IMG/VR virus record: IMGVR_UViG_3300025087_000038
Coordinates: 62,001-126,000 of that record
Strand: one strand, 5' to 3'
Length of the DNA: 64,000 nucleotides
Source of the DNA: a virus
The position numbers and the translations under genes are program-made. The notes under the pieces are model-generated. The model ran no database searches. It saw nothing but the letters and a program-made list of their open reading frames with translations, and was not told the origin of the DNA. Below are positions 48,102-56,587 of this stretch, in pieces; positions within the stretch are counted from its first letter, which is position 1; each line of letters opens with the position of its first letter.

Positions 48102-48881
48102 ATGAAAGGAATAGTTCTTGCGGGCGGTAGGGGAACACGATTAGGGCAATTGACTAAACTACATAACAAGCATTTGCTTCCAATTTACGATAAGTTGATG
48201 ATAGACTATCCAATAGACACCTTAGTAGGAGCAGGGATTAAAGATATCCTGATAGTAACTGGTGATGAACATGCTGGAGATTTTATCCGGTATTTAGGAG
48301 ATGGAAGTGAAAGGGGAGTAAAATTTACTTATAAGGTACAAGTAGGAGAAGCAAAAGGGATAGCCCATGCTTTGAGTTTAGCGGAAGAATTTGTAGGCAA
48401 TGATATTATGGTAGTAATTTTAGGGGATAACATTATTCAAGATAGTATAAAAAGTGCTATAATAAACTTTGAGGTTGTGGAAACCACTTTTGGAAAATTG
48501 ACTGATAGAGCACAGGTAATGTTGTCTAAAGTTAAAGATCCACAACGATATGGGGTTCCTGTATTCATTACTGAATACAGTGAAATGATACCAACTACAG
48601 TTAAACAAAGGATATCTTATATTGAGGAAAAACCAAAAGAGCCAAAATCGGAATTTGCAGTAATAGGAATTTATATGTATGGTAACGATGTTTTTAAGAA
48701 GATACGAGAACTAAAACCTTCGGCAAGAGGGGAGTTAGAAATAACAGATGTAAACAACATGTATGCAACAGACGGGAAGCTATGGCATGAAATACTCGCA
48801 GGAGAATGGATAGATGCTGGAACAGTAGATTCATTAGCGGAAGCCGGATTAAAGGTGCAGGTGAGAGAATGGCGAAACTAA
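48102..48881 (+). CDS. rfbA: RmlA-like sugar-1-phosphate nucleotidyltransferase
   Basis: 259 residues. KGIVLAGGRGTRLGQLTKLH is the nucleotide-binding start, KHLLPIYDKLMIDYPIDTL follows, then VGEAKGIAHALSLAEEF, VVILGDNIIQD and YIEEKPKEPKSEFAVIGIY. All are RmlA/RfbA motifs, giving dTDP-glucose from dTTP and glucose-1-phosphate. The family also includes other NTP or sugar specificities. No RmlB-type dTDP-glucose dehydratase is seen in the window, so the pathway would need a host enzyme. Confidence 0.88.
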   Translation: MKGIVLAGGRGTRLGQLTKLHNKHLLPIYDKLMIDYPIDTLVGAGIKDILIVTGDEHAGDFIRYLGDGSERGVKFTYKVQVGEAKGIAHALSLAEEFVGNDIMVVILGDNIIQDSIKSAIINFEVVETTFGKLTDRAQVMLSKVKDPQRYGVPVFITEYSEMIPTTVKQRISYIEEKPKEPKSEFAVIGIYMYGNDVFKKIRELKPSARGELEITDVNNMYATDGKLWHEILAGEWIDAGTVDSLAEAGLKVQVREWRN

Positions 48882-49591
48882 TGCCAACATACTCAGAAAA
48901 TCCACAATACTGGTGGGAAACAAAAGGTGGTAGATATTTAGAAGAAAGAAAAACTGAAGAGGCATTAGATACAGAAACTTTGCCTCTTTACAATCTTGCG
49001 AGATACCCCGAAATAAAAAGTGTTTTAGAGGTAGGTTGTGGATTTGGGAGACTATTGAGACCTCTGGCAAGTTTTAGCAATTTGGAACGGGTTGGGGGAT
49101 TGGATTTTAGTAGCAGTCAATTTGAAAATGCTCAAAAATATTTAGATGGATTTGAGGTAACTCTTGGTTTGTTTGATTTGGTAGCTGATATGCCCATTGT
49201 TCCGCTTAACCCCTATGACTTAGTTTTTACTCACGGGGTATTTACACATATACCGCCTTTTCAAATAAAAAAGGCTGTAGCAAATTTAAAACAATTTGCT
49301 AGCAAATGCATAGTCTTAATAGAATTTGAACTAAGAGAAGGAAGCACCGTGAAGGAGTTTGACGGACTAAAGTATAATGAAATAGGTTCATATATGGCAG
49401 CAGGGGATACTGATACCTGGGCATACGATTTTGAACCACTTTTGGATAATGACATTGAGTTAGAAAAAGTTGCAATATCAAGGAACTTTAAGAATCCCCC
49501 GTTTGGGCATACAACTTTTATTTGCAAAAAGAAATCCTTTTACGAAGTAGCAAGAGAAATAGATGAAATTTTGAAAGAAGATATCATATGA
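48869..49591 (+). CDS. SAM-dependent class I methyltransferase
   Basis: 240 residues from the ATG at 48869 (site GCAGGTGAGAG; a longer frame to 48806 lies in the rfbA end). VLEVGCGFGRLLRPLASF is the SAM loop, GGLDFSSSQFENAQKYL motif II, and YDLVFTHGVFTHIPP motif IV. The FTHGVFTHIP form is common in sugar and lipid methyltransferases. Wedged between rfbA and a B12-binding radical SAM gene, it may methylate the sugar or glycan made here. Confidence 0.8.
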   Translation: MAKLMPTYSENPQYWWETKGGRYLEERKTEEALDTETLPLYNLARYPEIKSVLEVGCGFGRLLRPLASFSNLERVGGLDFSSSQFENAQKYLDGFEVTLGLFDLVADMPIVPLNPYDLVFTHGVFTHIPPFQIKKAVANLKQFASKCIVLIEFELREGSTVKEFDGLKYNEIGSYMAAGDTDTWAYDFEPLLDNDIELEKVAISRNFKNPPFGHTTFICKKKSFYEVAREIDEILKEDII

Positions 49592-50850
49592 AGTTAACTT
49601 TAATTCATCCACCACAACCTAAAAGTCTGGACGATAGACTAGATATTCCTTTACAGTTAGCATATCTTGCCAACTTTGCAAGAAAAAACATAAAAGATTT
49701 AAAGGTCAAAATAGTAGACCTATCTTCAGTAGAAGAAAGTGCATGGAAAGAAAAAATTGGCTATGCAGACCTCTACGGCGTAACAGTCTATACCGCTAGT
49801 TACAACAAAGCATTAAAGATACGTGATATCTGTAATCAGCACAATAGTAGAGGTTGTGTTATAGCCGGTGGGCATCACGTAACAGCTTTACCAGAGCAAT
49901 CGTTAAAAGACTTTCCGGTCGTTGTAGGGGGGGAGGGAGAGCAAGCATTAGTAAATGTGATTAAGGCAAACTTTCCAGGGTATTATTCTTGTGGTAGAGG
50001 TGATATAGATGACTATGATTATCCAGCTTGGGATTTATTGGACTTTGCGAGTTATCATAGAAAAATAGGTGGGAAGAGATGTATAAGTGTGATAACCAGC
50101 AGAGGCTGCCCATACTCTTGCAATTTTTGTTCAAGGGACGTTATGGGTTCAAGAGTAAGGTTTAGGAGTAAAGAAAAAGTTTTAGAGGAAATAAGGTATT
50201 TGGTTGATAATTATACGAACTCATTCATTTTTTATGATGATGTGTTTGTAATGAACAGAAGCAGGTTGTATTGGTTATGCGATAGATTTAAAGAACTAGG
50301 AATAAAATTCAGGTGTAACGGAAGGGTAGGAATAAATACCTACGAAGACTTTAAAAAACTAAAGGAAGGAGGCTGTGATGAAATAGATTTTGGAATAGAA
50401 AGCGGAAGTCAAAAAATGTTAGATTTAATGGGTAAAAAAGTAACCACAGAACAAAATAAAACTGCTATTAGAGAAGCCCAACAAGCCGGATTAATAGTGA
50501 AAGCTTTTTTGGTATTAGGATTCCCCGGAGAAACAAAAGAGACCGTAGAAGAAACAAAAAGATTCATAATGGATTCTGCTCCCGATGTTTACAGTTTATT
50601 TGGGTTTATTCCGTTTCCTGGTAGCGACACTTTTAGAAATCCAAGTAGGTATGGTATACAGTGGCTATCCTCAAATTGGGATGAATACTACTGTATGGCA
50701 GGTCAGAACGAAAGCGGTTTGAGCTTTTATTGTGAGTCGTATACAATACAAGATTTTTTAGATTGGAAAAGGGGAATGACAGATTTATTAGTAAGAGTGG
50801 GCTACCAGGGAGAAACACAAGATTATGAAAGGAAAGTAAAATGGCGATAA
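49588..50850 (+). CDS. B12-binding domain radical SAM protein
   Basis: 420 residues. Residues 1-130 look like a cobalamin-binding Rossmann domain (LIHPPQPKSLDDRLDIPLQL, YGVTVYTASYNKAL, VIAGGHHVTALPE, VGGEGEQAL). The radical SAM part has SRGCPYSCNFCSRDVMG (CxxxCxxC), IFYDDVFVMNR and IDFGIESGSQKMLDLMGKK. This class methylates unreactive carbons or phosphinates, or rearranges carbon skeletons. It overlaps the methyltransferase by ATGA. A role in building an unusual methylated sugar is inference. Confidence 0.85.
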   Translation: MKLTLIHPPQPKSLDDRLDIPLQLAYLANFARKNIKDLKVKIVDLSSVEESAWKEKIGYADLYGVTVYTASYNKALKIRDICNQHNSRGCVIAGGHHVTALPEQSLKDFPVVVGGEGEQALVNVIKANFPGYYSCGRGDIDDYDYPAWDLLDFASYHRKIGGKRCISVITSRGCPYSCNFCSRDVMGSRVRFRSKEKVLEEIRYLVDNYTNSFIFYDDVFVMNRSRLYWLCDRFKELGIKFRCNGRVGINTYEDFKKLKEGGCDEIDFGIESGSQKMLDLMGKKVTTEQNKTAIREAQQAGLIVKAFLVLGFPGETKETVEETKRFIMDSAPDVYSLFGFIPFPGSDTFRNPSRYGIQWLSSNWDEYYCMAGQNESGLSFYCESYTIQDFLDWKRGMTDLLVRVGYQGETQDYERKVKWR

Positions 50851-51029
50851 TTCTGTATGGCATATTGTTTCCAATATTAGTAGTTTATAATACTTTAGCA
50901 GCAATCGGAGTATTTTGTTGGGCAGTGGTATGTCAGATTATAGACTGGACTTATGGTCCTACTATAGTAAGGAAAAAGCAGATAGGTTGTATAAAGAGAT
51001 TTGGTCGTTTAGGAGAATACCGAGGGTAA
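50841..51029 (+). CDS. small membrane protein, 62 aa
   Basis: Overlaps the radical SAM end, site GAAAGGAAAG. One long hydrophobic segment (ILYGILFPILVVYNTLAAIG) is followed by CWAVVCQII and a basic tail. Not recognised. Confidence 0.58.
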   Translation: MAIILYGILFPILVVYNTLAAIGVFCWAVVCQIIDWTYGPTIVRKKQIGCIKRFGRLGEYRG

Positions 51030-51052
51030 TTTTGGGTTAGAGAGGATAGAAT

Positions 51053-51847
51053 ATGTTCAGTATAGGATTGTTTATAAATGAGGTAAATGATTTAGAACGA
51101 TTAAAACTCTTACATGATTGCCAAGTTCAGTTAGGATTTTATCGGATATATATGTACAGGGATTTTGGGGTAAGTGCAAAAGAAATATGCAAAGACAACA
51201 ATATAACAATGGAATCAGTTCACTTGCCAACTAAAGATATGAATACAGATTTAGTACATGAAATAATGTGTTTATTTAATGTAGAAAAGGCTACGATACA
51301 CGCACATGATAATGTGTTAGAGATGTTAATGGGTGAACTGTCTTGGAAAGTATGTTTGGAGAACTTTCCCTATAAAAGTAACAGAAAATATAGGACTCCT
51401 ATAGATATAATTTACGAAGTTGGAAAGAATAAAAAATTAGGTATGACATTAGATATATGTCATGCAGAATCGTTTTGGATGGAACCAATTATACTTTCAT
51501 CACTTCTTAAGTATACGGATATCCTTCATCTAAGCAATAAGTTATGGGATAAGAGACCAAAAGATGTTGAGCAACAATTATATCAACATAATCGTACTGG
51601 AGATACAGTAGGGATGCACCCTTTACAAATAATAAAAATAGCGGAAGAAGAAGCTAAAGATAAAGATGCCGGATTTCATACACCAATACATGGATATAAA
51701 GGAATATTGAATATAGATAAAATTTTAAGCATAATTCTAAAACAGTTTAACTGGAAAGGAGAAACCGTGATAGAATATATGCCCAAATATTTTAACAAGG
51801 CAGTAAGTGATTACTATAAATTAAAGAAAACTTGGGAGAAAATTTAG
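51053..51847 (+). CDS. sugar isomerase/epimerase-like TIM barrel
   Basis: 264 residues with a xylose-isomerase-like pattern: SIGLFINEVNDLERLKLLHD, ITMESVHLPTKDMNTDLVHE, VCLENFPYKSN, GMTLDICHAESFW (metal Asp/His), DILHLSNK, HTPIHGYKGILN and VIEYMPKYF (last Glu). The order of Glu/Asp/His ligands fits a divalent-metal sugar epimerase or AP endonuclease IV-like protein. The sugar context favours the first. Substrate unknown. Confidence 0.68.
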   Translation: MFSIGLFINEVNDLERLKLLHDCQVQLGFYRIYMYRDFGVSAKEICKDNNITMESVHLPTKDMNTDLVHEIMCLFNVEKATIHAHDNVLEMLMGELSWKVCLENFPYKSNRKYRTPIDIIYEVGKNKKLGMTLDICHAESFWMEPIILSSLLKYTDILHLSNKLWDKRPKDVEQQLYQHNRTGDTVGMHPLQIIKIAEEEAKDKDAGFHTPIHGYKGILNIDKILSIILKQFNWKGETVIEYMPKYFNKAVSDYYKLKKTWEKI

Positions 51848-51851
51848 TTTT

Positions 51852-51862
51852 GTAGTATAATA
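51852..51862 (+). promoter_or_regulatory. phage promoter core
   Basis: GTAGTATAATA with TATAAT at 51856-51861, just after the TIM-barrel stop, followed by TAGGTAGAAAGG. Confidence 0.76.
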
Positions 51863-51904
51863 TAGGTAGAAAGGTAGTAGAGAGAAAAGAAAGGGGGTAG
51901 TAAT

Positions 51905-52138
51905 ATGAAAACGTTTTACCTTTGCAATGATAGAAAAGGGGTGCATTGTTTTTGTAAGAAACCAACGTATAATTCTTCCCATGATTTCTTTCAGGGCGAG
52001 AAAATTTATCCTGGCGATTTGCCGAGAGACAGAAAAAAATATAGGGTGATTAGAAAATTTGTAGCTAATGTTACAGGCAATTTAAGTGAACAGGGAGTAT
52101 ATCCTGAAAAAATTAGGGTAGGAGGCAAAGATGGCTGA
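51905..52138 (+). CDS. hypothetical protein, 77 aa
   Basis: First gene of a promoter unit, about 43 bases downstream of the core, with AAAGGGGGTAG just ahead of the start. Three Cys near the N-terminus (LCNDRKGVHCFCKKP), then a basic strand-rich tail. Not recognised. Confidence 0.56.
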   Translation: MKTFYLCNDRKGVHCFCKKPTYNSSHDFFQGEKIYPGDLPRDRKKYRVIRKFVANVTGNLSEQGVYPEKIRVGGKDG

Positions 52139-52194
52139 TACGGTGAGGAAAACATGACCAAAAAAGATTTTGACAAACAGGTTAGGGGTAGGAA

Positions 52195-53088
52195 ATGAAC
52201 ATACTAATATTTTCAGGAATAGGAGGGACTTACTTAAAGGAAGACTTACCAGAACGTTGGCCTTGCATAGTAAGAATACTGCGAGAACAAGGCCATATTG
52301 TGCACAATGTAGGCCCGAATGGGGAATGTAACAGCTGTTTTAAAGACATTTTTAAAGTTGTTGAAGACCTTAAATTTGAACCAAATTTGATTCTTTCTAT
52401 TGAGGATATATTTGCTGACAACATAAAAGACTGGACAAAATGTCCAACTGTATTCTGGGGTATGGAAACAATGCATCACCATGAGGGACATTTTATCAGA
52501 GGAAAATTGCACAACTATTGTTTTATAAACGATTTAGTAAGGTGGAACGACTTTAAAAGCAGGGGGTTGAAATGTGAGTTTATGTCATTTGCAGTATCCG
52601 ATACAATTTGGGATTATACTTCACCAAAAGAATATGATATTGCTTATGTAGGCAGACTAGGGAAACAGGATATCGATTACTACAAAGAGCGTTGGGACTA
52701 CTTTAAACTCTTGCAGGAAGACAAGTATTGGGAAGGCAAAATTTTGTATAAGGACCAGCAAAGTAAATTTGAAGACTACGTAAGAGAGACAAGTAGAGGA
52801 AGAATCCAATGGAACTTCGATAGCAAAGACCACTTAAGTGAAAGACACTGGGAAGGTATGGCTTTAGGTTGTGCCCTATTTAACTCTGTAACAGGAGTTG
52901 AACAATTATTCTGTGATGAACTACACGTAAGTTTGTATAGGGGTAAAGAAGATATGCTACAGAGAGCCAAAAAGTTAATTGAGAGTGGAACGTGGGAACA
53001 GATTTGGGATTTTAGTAGAAAAGATATGTTAGAAAATCATACCTACAAAAACCGAATACAACGGATTTTAGAGGTAGCTTGTGGATGA
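52195..53088 (+). CDS. CgeB-like glycosyltransferase (GT-B)
   Basis: 297 residues. ILIFSGIGGTYLKEDLPERW opens the first Rossmann unit, LILSIEDIFADN and CPTVFWGMETMHHHEGH follow, and the second half has YDIAYVGRLGKQDIDYYKER and SERHWEGMALGCALFNSV with LHVSLYRGKEDM. This is the layout of CgeB and glycosyl transferase group 1_2 proteins, some of which modify spore or flagellar surfaces. Start with GGGGTAGGAA. Confidence 0.76.
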   Translation: MNILIFSGIGGTYLKEDLPERWPCIVRILREQGHIVHNVGPNGECNSCFKDIFKVVEDLKFEPNLILSIEDIFADNIKDWTKCPTVFWGMETMHHHEGHFIRGKLHNYCFINDLVRWNDFKSRGLKCEFMSFAVSDTIWDYTSPKEYDIAYVGRLGKQDIDYYKERWDYFKLLQEDKYWEGKILYKDQQSKFEDYVRETSRGRIQWNFDSKDHLSERHWEGMALGCALFNSVTGVEQLFCDELHVSLYRGKEDMLQRAKKLIESGTWEQIWDFSRKDMLENHTYKNRIQRILEVACG

Positions 53089-53557
53089 ACCAACTTACTG
53101 GCTTGATGAACATGAGTACCGATATGTTTTTAGTAGAGTACCAAGGTTATGTGTAGACCTAATTTTGATAACTGATGAAGGTATAGTTTTGGTAAAACGT
53201 AACCAGACAACATGGAATAAGTATTGGCATATACCAGGTGGTTCAGTTATGTATGATGAAAGTATTAAGGAAGCTTTAAAGCGAATCTGTGATACAGAAT
53301 TAGGAATAACCGCAATACTAAATGAGGAACCAAAAGTTGCGGGATACGCTGAATATGATGAAACAAAACAGAGGGGATATGGTAAATCTAAAAGTTTAGT
53401 GTTTTATGCAAGAAGTTGCAAACCTTTTACTGTTAAGATTAATGATAATGGAGAACAAATAAAAGTTTTTAAAAAGTTACCTAAAAGGATATTAGAAGAA
53501 CAAAAAGAATGGTTAGAAAAAAATAATTTGTGTAAAAATGAAAAAATTGTAATATAA
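53081..53557 (+). CDS. Nudix hydrolase, GDP-mannose hydrolase-like
   Basis: 158 residues, GTG start. LCVDLILITDEGIVLVKRNQ, YWHIPGGSVMYDESIKEALK and RICDTELGI form a divergent Nudix box in which two of the usual Glu positions are replaced. GDP-mannose mannosyl hydrolases (NudD/WcaH) have the same departure (R-L-T-M-A-E-L-G), so that activity is the best guess. It could adjust GDP-mannose for the Gmd branch. Classical ADP-ribose cleavage is less likely. Confidence 0.75.
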   Translation: MDEPTYWLDEHEYRYVFSRVPRLCVDLILITDEGIVLVKRNQTTWNKYWHIPGGSVMYDESIKEALKRICDTELGITAILNEEPKVAGYAEYDETKQRGYGKSKSLVFYARSCKPFTVKINDNGEQIKVFKKLPKRILEEQKEWLEKNNLCKNEKIVI

Positions 53558-53559
53558 TA
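53549..53559 (+). promoter_or_regulatory. variant phage promoter core (GTAATATAATA)
   Basis: TATAAT at 53553-53558 overlapping the Nudix stop region. Upstream AATAATTTGTGTA matches the core at 40285. Confidence 0.62.
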
Positions 53560-53573
53560 TAAGTGGGAGCAAT

Positions 53574-53732
53574 ATGAACTATCTTAAATGCTATAGCTGT
53601 TATGACATATTGGATGATAAGCAAGAAATATTTACGCATTATGGTGAAATATTACGGTTTTGTAGTAAATGCGCTACAATGGTTAGAGAAGACATAGAGA
53701 AAATGATAAAAGAAAAGGATGGAGCAGAATAA
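53574..53732 (+). CDS. zinc-ribbon microprotein, 52 aa
   Basis: First gene after the variant promoter, GTGGGAG site. LKCYSCYDIL ... FCSKCATMV makes a four-Cys ribbon with a helical tail, common among small phage proteins. One-base stop/start overlap with the next gene. Confidence 0.6.
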   Translation: MNYLKCYSCYDILDDKQEIFTHYGEILRFCSKCATMVREDIEKMIKEKDGAE

Positions 53733-53956
53733 TGGGAAAAGGAACAGACAAATCAATAGATGAAATGATGAGCGAGTTATTTACGGCGTGGGATTACATT
53801 GAAGTTGGAAGATTTAATAAAGATTGTCCCTGGTTTTGCAGGAATGGGACAGATGAAGGGTTAAGTAGTTCGGAGAAAGAGGTTGGTGCGACGGGTAAAA
53901 CCCCGACTGAAGCAGTAGAAAAAGCATACAAAAAAGTGTTTAAAGGGGTAAAATGA
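53732..53956 (+). CDS. hypothetical protein, 74 aa
   Basis: MGKGTDKSIDEMMSELFTAW then a GATGKTPTEAVEKAYKKVFK tail that looks like a small phage protein (helical, TPTEAV turn). Ends on ATGA with a glycosyltransferase gene. Confidence 0.56.
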   Translation: MGKGTDKSIDEMMSELFTAWDYIEVGRFNKDCPWFCRNGTDEGLSSSEKEVGATGKTPTEAVEKAYKKVFKGVK

Positions 53957-55077
53957 ATATAGGATTTCTAAGTAACTGGTCAAGACGATGCGGTATAGCA
54001 GTACATCAAAGGTATTTAGCAGATGTTTTAAAAAAAGCAGGCAATGAAATACGAATTTATCGGCAGTATAGTGCTGTAGACGATTTACTTGATACTTGGG
54101 GGCATAAGGTATTTGAATGTTATCATAGAGGACAAGATCCAAGTGATAGACAAGGAATCTCAGTAGCTGGAATATTGGAAGATGTAGTAGAACATAAAAT
54201 TGATGTGTTTCATATTCAAGGATTTGACATGAGAGCTTGTGATGTAAACAAAAAGTTAATTGAACTATTGAAAGAATTAAAAAGACTACATGTAAAAGTA
54301 TTTGAAACATTCCATGCGAGTTGTCCTAGTCATGACTTTGAAGACGGAATACTAGATGGTGGTATAGTTCATGATGAAAGAACGTTAAACTTTTTTAAAG
54401 GCTATTTGCCAAAAGTTCCAATATACTGGATACGAATGGGAGTTCCAGAACTGGTAAAGTTAAGCAAAGAAGAAAAAGAGGTTGGTAAAAAAGAAATTTT
54501 GAGAACAGAATCAAAGCATGTAGTAGGTTCATTTGGAATGATGAGAAATGAATATGGAACAACCTTACCAGCGATAGCGGAACTAAGAAAAACGTATCCA
54601 GATATCCTTTATGTGATTCATGTCTCACGAGAAGAATATTTAGGTGGAGTAGTAGCTTTAATACAAAAGTTGGGGCTAGAAAAAAATGTACGTCTAACTT
54701 CAAAATGGATGGAACCAGATGAACTGCATGTACGGTTTAGTTGTTGTGATATCCTACTTTTTCATTATTCATGTCCGAATATGGGGGCAACATCATCAGC
54801 AGCACATGTAGGAATAGGTATGCACATTCCGGTGATTACCACTAATGCAACATTTTTTGATAGCGTAAGAGGATATGTGTTTGAGATACCTTGTAGTAGT
54901 AATCCAACGAATGCGGTCCAAGCTACTAATACTTTATTTCTTGAAAAAAATCATCCTATGCAAGGCGATTTTTATTCTAGATTTTCTGATAAAGCAGATG
55001 AATATGCAAAAGAGAACAGTTGGGAAAAGGTAGCAAAGAGACATATAGAAATATATGAGAAAGGAGTAGAGAAATGA
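53953..55077 (+). CDS. GT-B glycosyltransferase
   Basis: 374 residues. GFLSNWSRRCGIAVHQRYLA at the start is paralogous to the genes at 30571 and 42283. Later parts include VFETFHASCPSHD, VVGSFGMMRNEYGTTLPAIA and a donor side LLFHYSCPNMGATSSAAHVG with a weak acidic block, then THNATFFD-like loops. A retaining GT4-like enzyme is likely. It overlaps on ATGA at both ends. Confidence 0.78.
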   Translation: MNIGFLSNWSRRCGIAVHQRYLADVLKKAGNEIRIYRQYSAVDDLLDTWGHKVFECYHRGQDPSDRQGISVAGILEDVVEHKIDVFHIQGFDMRACDVNKKLIELLKELKRLHVKVFETFHASCPSHDFEDGILDGGIVHDERTLNFFKGYLPKVPIYWIRMGVPELVKLSKEEKEVGKKEILRTESKHVVGSFGMMRNEYGTTLPAIAELRKTYPDILYVIHVSREEYLGGVVALIQKLGLEKNVRLTSKWMEPDELHVRFSCCDILLFHYSCPNMGATSSAAHVGIGMHIPVITTNATFFDSVRGYVFEIPCSSNPTNAVQATNTLFLEKNHPMQGDFYSRFSDKADEYAKENSWEKVAKRHIEIYEKGVEK

Positions 55078-55277
55078 TTATCTTTGCAGGAATAGAGGCG
55101 TCAATAGTACTATTGTTAGAATCTATGTGTGAGATGTCTACAAATTATGTTTGTATTTTGATATTTGGGGTTTGCACTCTTCTGGTTATTGTTTTTAGCA
55201 TAATTAATTGTCTGGATATAGGGGAAGGTATCCCCGCTGGATTTTTGAAAAGGTGGGGTAGGGAATGGTTACAGTAG
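55074..55277 (+). CDS. membrane protein, 67 aa
   Basis: Overlaps the previous gene by ATGA. Two hydrophobic segments (IIFAGIEASIVLLLESM, YVCILIFGVCTLLVIVFSII) and a short basic tail. Between two glycosyltransferases it might anchor them, but that is a guess. Confidence 0.57.
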   Translation: MIIFAGIEASIVLLLESMCEMSTNYVCILIFGVCTLLVIVFSIINCLDIGEGIPAGFLKRWGREWLQ

Positions 55278-56014
55278 TACTGTGCGCACATAATCAGTTA
55301 CCGTATACAAAACTTGCAATAAAAAGTTTAATAGAGCGAACTAATCAAGACTTTAAAATGATTTTAGTAGATAGTGGAAGTACAGATGGGACTACTGAGT
55401 ATTTCAAGGAAGTACAAAAAGAAAGAAAGGATAGAGATACAGTTTTAACTTTTTCAGAAAACATAAATACCGTAGCATCCTACAACGAAGGAATAGAGTT
55501 ACTGGATACTGAGTACGTTGCTTTTTTAAGCAACGATCAAATAGTTTCACATAACTGGTGGAAACCAATAGAAGAATTGTTGAAAGACAAAAGCATTGGA
55601 TTAGCATCTTGCAAAATGTTGTCGGGGGAATTAACTCTAGAAAATGCTTATGGGAAAACAGAAGAATTAAGTAAAGGCTGGACTGGAGTTGGAGATGTAG
55701 AATACGAAGCGAACCAGCCTTGGAGTTTTAGAACAGAATTAGTAAGAGAGATAGGTGATTTTGACCCAATGTACGTTTATGGCTGGTATATGGACTTTGA
55801 CTACTTCAATCGAGTTATTGTAAAAGGATTGAGAGTAGTACAAACGTTAGAAAGTTTTACTTATCACTTTGGCTCAGTTACACTTAAAACGTTTATGGAC
55901 AAGAGACATGAATGGGATGAACCAAACAGAAACTACTTTATAAAAAAATGGAAAGACGTACCTGGAGATTTATGGGGTAGGCGGTATGGGAATGGAGTTT
56001 TAAAGGAGGGTTAG
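55265..56014 (+). CDS. GT-A glycosyltransferase, GT2-like
   Basis: 249 residues. VTVVLCAHNQLPYTKLAIKS, ILVDSGSTDGTTEYF, VAFLSNDQIVSHNWWKPI (D-x-D analog) and the acid motif GWYMDFDYFNRV give a normal GT2 plan, with HFGSVTLKTF near the end as in O-antigen rhamnosyl-type transferases. A TAGGGA site lies in the preceding gene. Confidence 0.84.
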   Translation: MVTVVLCAHNQLPYTKLAIKSLIERTNQDFKMILVDSGSTDGTTEYFKEVQKERKDRDTVLTFSENINTVASYNEGIELLDTEYVAFLSNDQIVSHNWWKPIEELLKDKSIGLASCKMLSGELTLENAYGKTEELSKGWTGVGDVEYEANQPWSFRTELVREIGDFDPMYVYGWYMDFDYFNRVIVKGLRVVQTLESFTYHFGSVTLKTFMDKRHEWDEPNRNYFIKKWKDVPGDLWGRRYGNGVLKEG

Positions 56015-56587
56015 ATGGGCTTTAAAATAGAATCAGAACATCTAAACGGAGTAAAGGTTATAGTTCCAGATGTCTATGCAGATAACCGTGGATATTTCAT
56101 GGAAACATATCGAGAAGATGTTTTTAGGGAAATAGGAATACCGGATAAGTTTGTTCAGGATAACCAATCAAAGTCAATGGAAGGGGTAGTTCGAGGCCTT
56201 CATTTTCAATGGGGCCCTCCTATGGGAAAACTTATGCGAGTTGCATGTGGTAGCGCTTTTTTAGTTGCAGTGGATGTAAGAAAAGGCTCTCCAACATTAG
56301 GTAAATGGTTTGGAATATGGGCAGATAATATAGATAAAAAGCAGGTATGGGCACCGGCGGGATTTGCTAGAGGATTTTATGCTGATTGGGATAGTACTAT
56401 AGTTCAATATAAATGTACAGCAATGCATAACAAGGAATGTGAAAGTGGTATACTTTGGAATGATCCGGAAATTGGAATTGATTGGCCTGGGGGAGAGTAC
56501 ATCTTATCAGAAAAGGATAAAAATGCTCAAACATTAAAAGAATGGTTTTCCAAACCGGCGTCAAATAGCTTTAGGTATGAGGAATAG
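56015..56587 (+). CDS. rfbC: dTDP-4-dehydrorhamnose 3,5-epimerase-like (RmlC)
   Basis: 190 residues, cupin fold. VIVPDVYADNRGYFMETYRE, KFVQDNQSKSMEGVVRGLHF (catalytic His) and WAPAGFARGFYADWDSTIVQ, then YKCTAMHNKECESGI and LWNDPEIGIDWP are textbook RmlC motifs. The reaction epimerises C3 and C5 of a 4-keto-6-deoxy sugar nucleotide. It has an AAGGAGG site right after a glycosyltransferase and next to an SDR gene. RmlA upstream fits; RmlB and RmlD are not evident. Confidence 0.9.
   Translation: MGFKIESEHLNGVKVIVPDVYADNRGYFMETYREDVFREIGIPDKFVQDNQSKSMEGVVRGLHFQWGPPMGKLMRVACGSAFLVAVDVRKGSPTLGKWFGIWADNIDKKQVWAPAGFARGFYADWDSTIVQYKCTAMHNKECESGILWNDPEIGIDWPGGEYILSEKDKNAQTLKEWFSKPASNSFRYEE

Noticed and set aside
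52131-52198. Two tiny overlapping ORFs (8 and 14 codons)
   Set aside because: Too short to support as genes even though a GGAGG is near; left as leader sequence.
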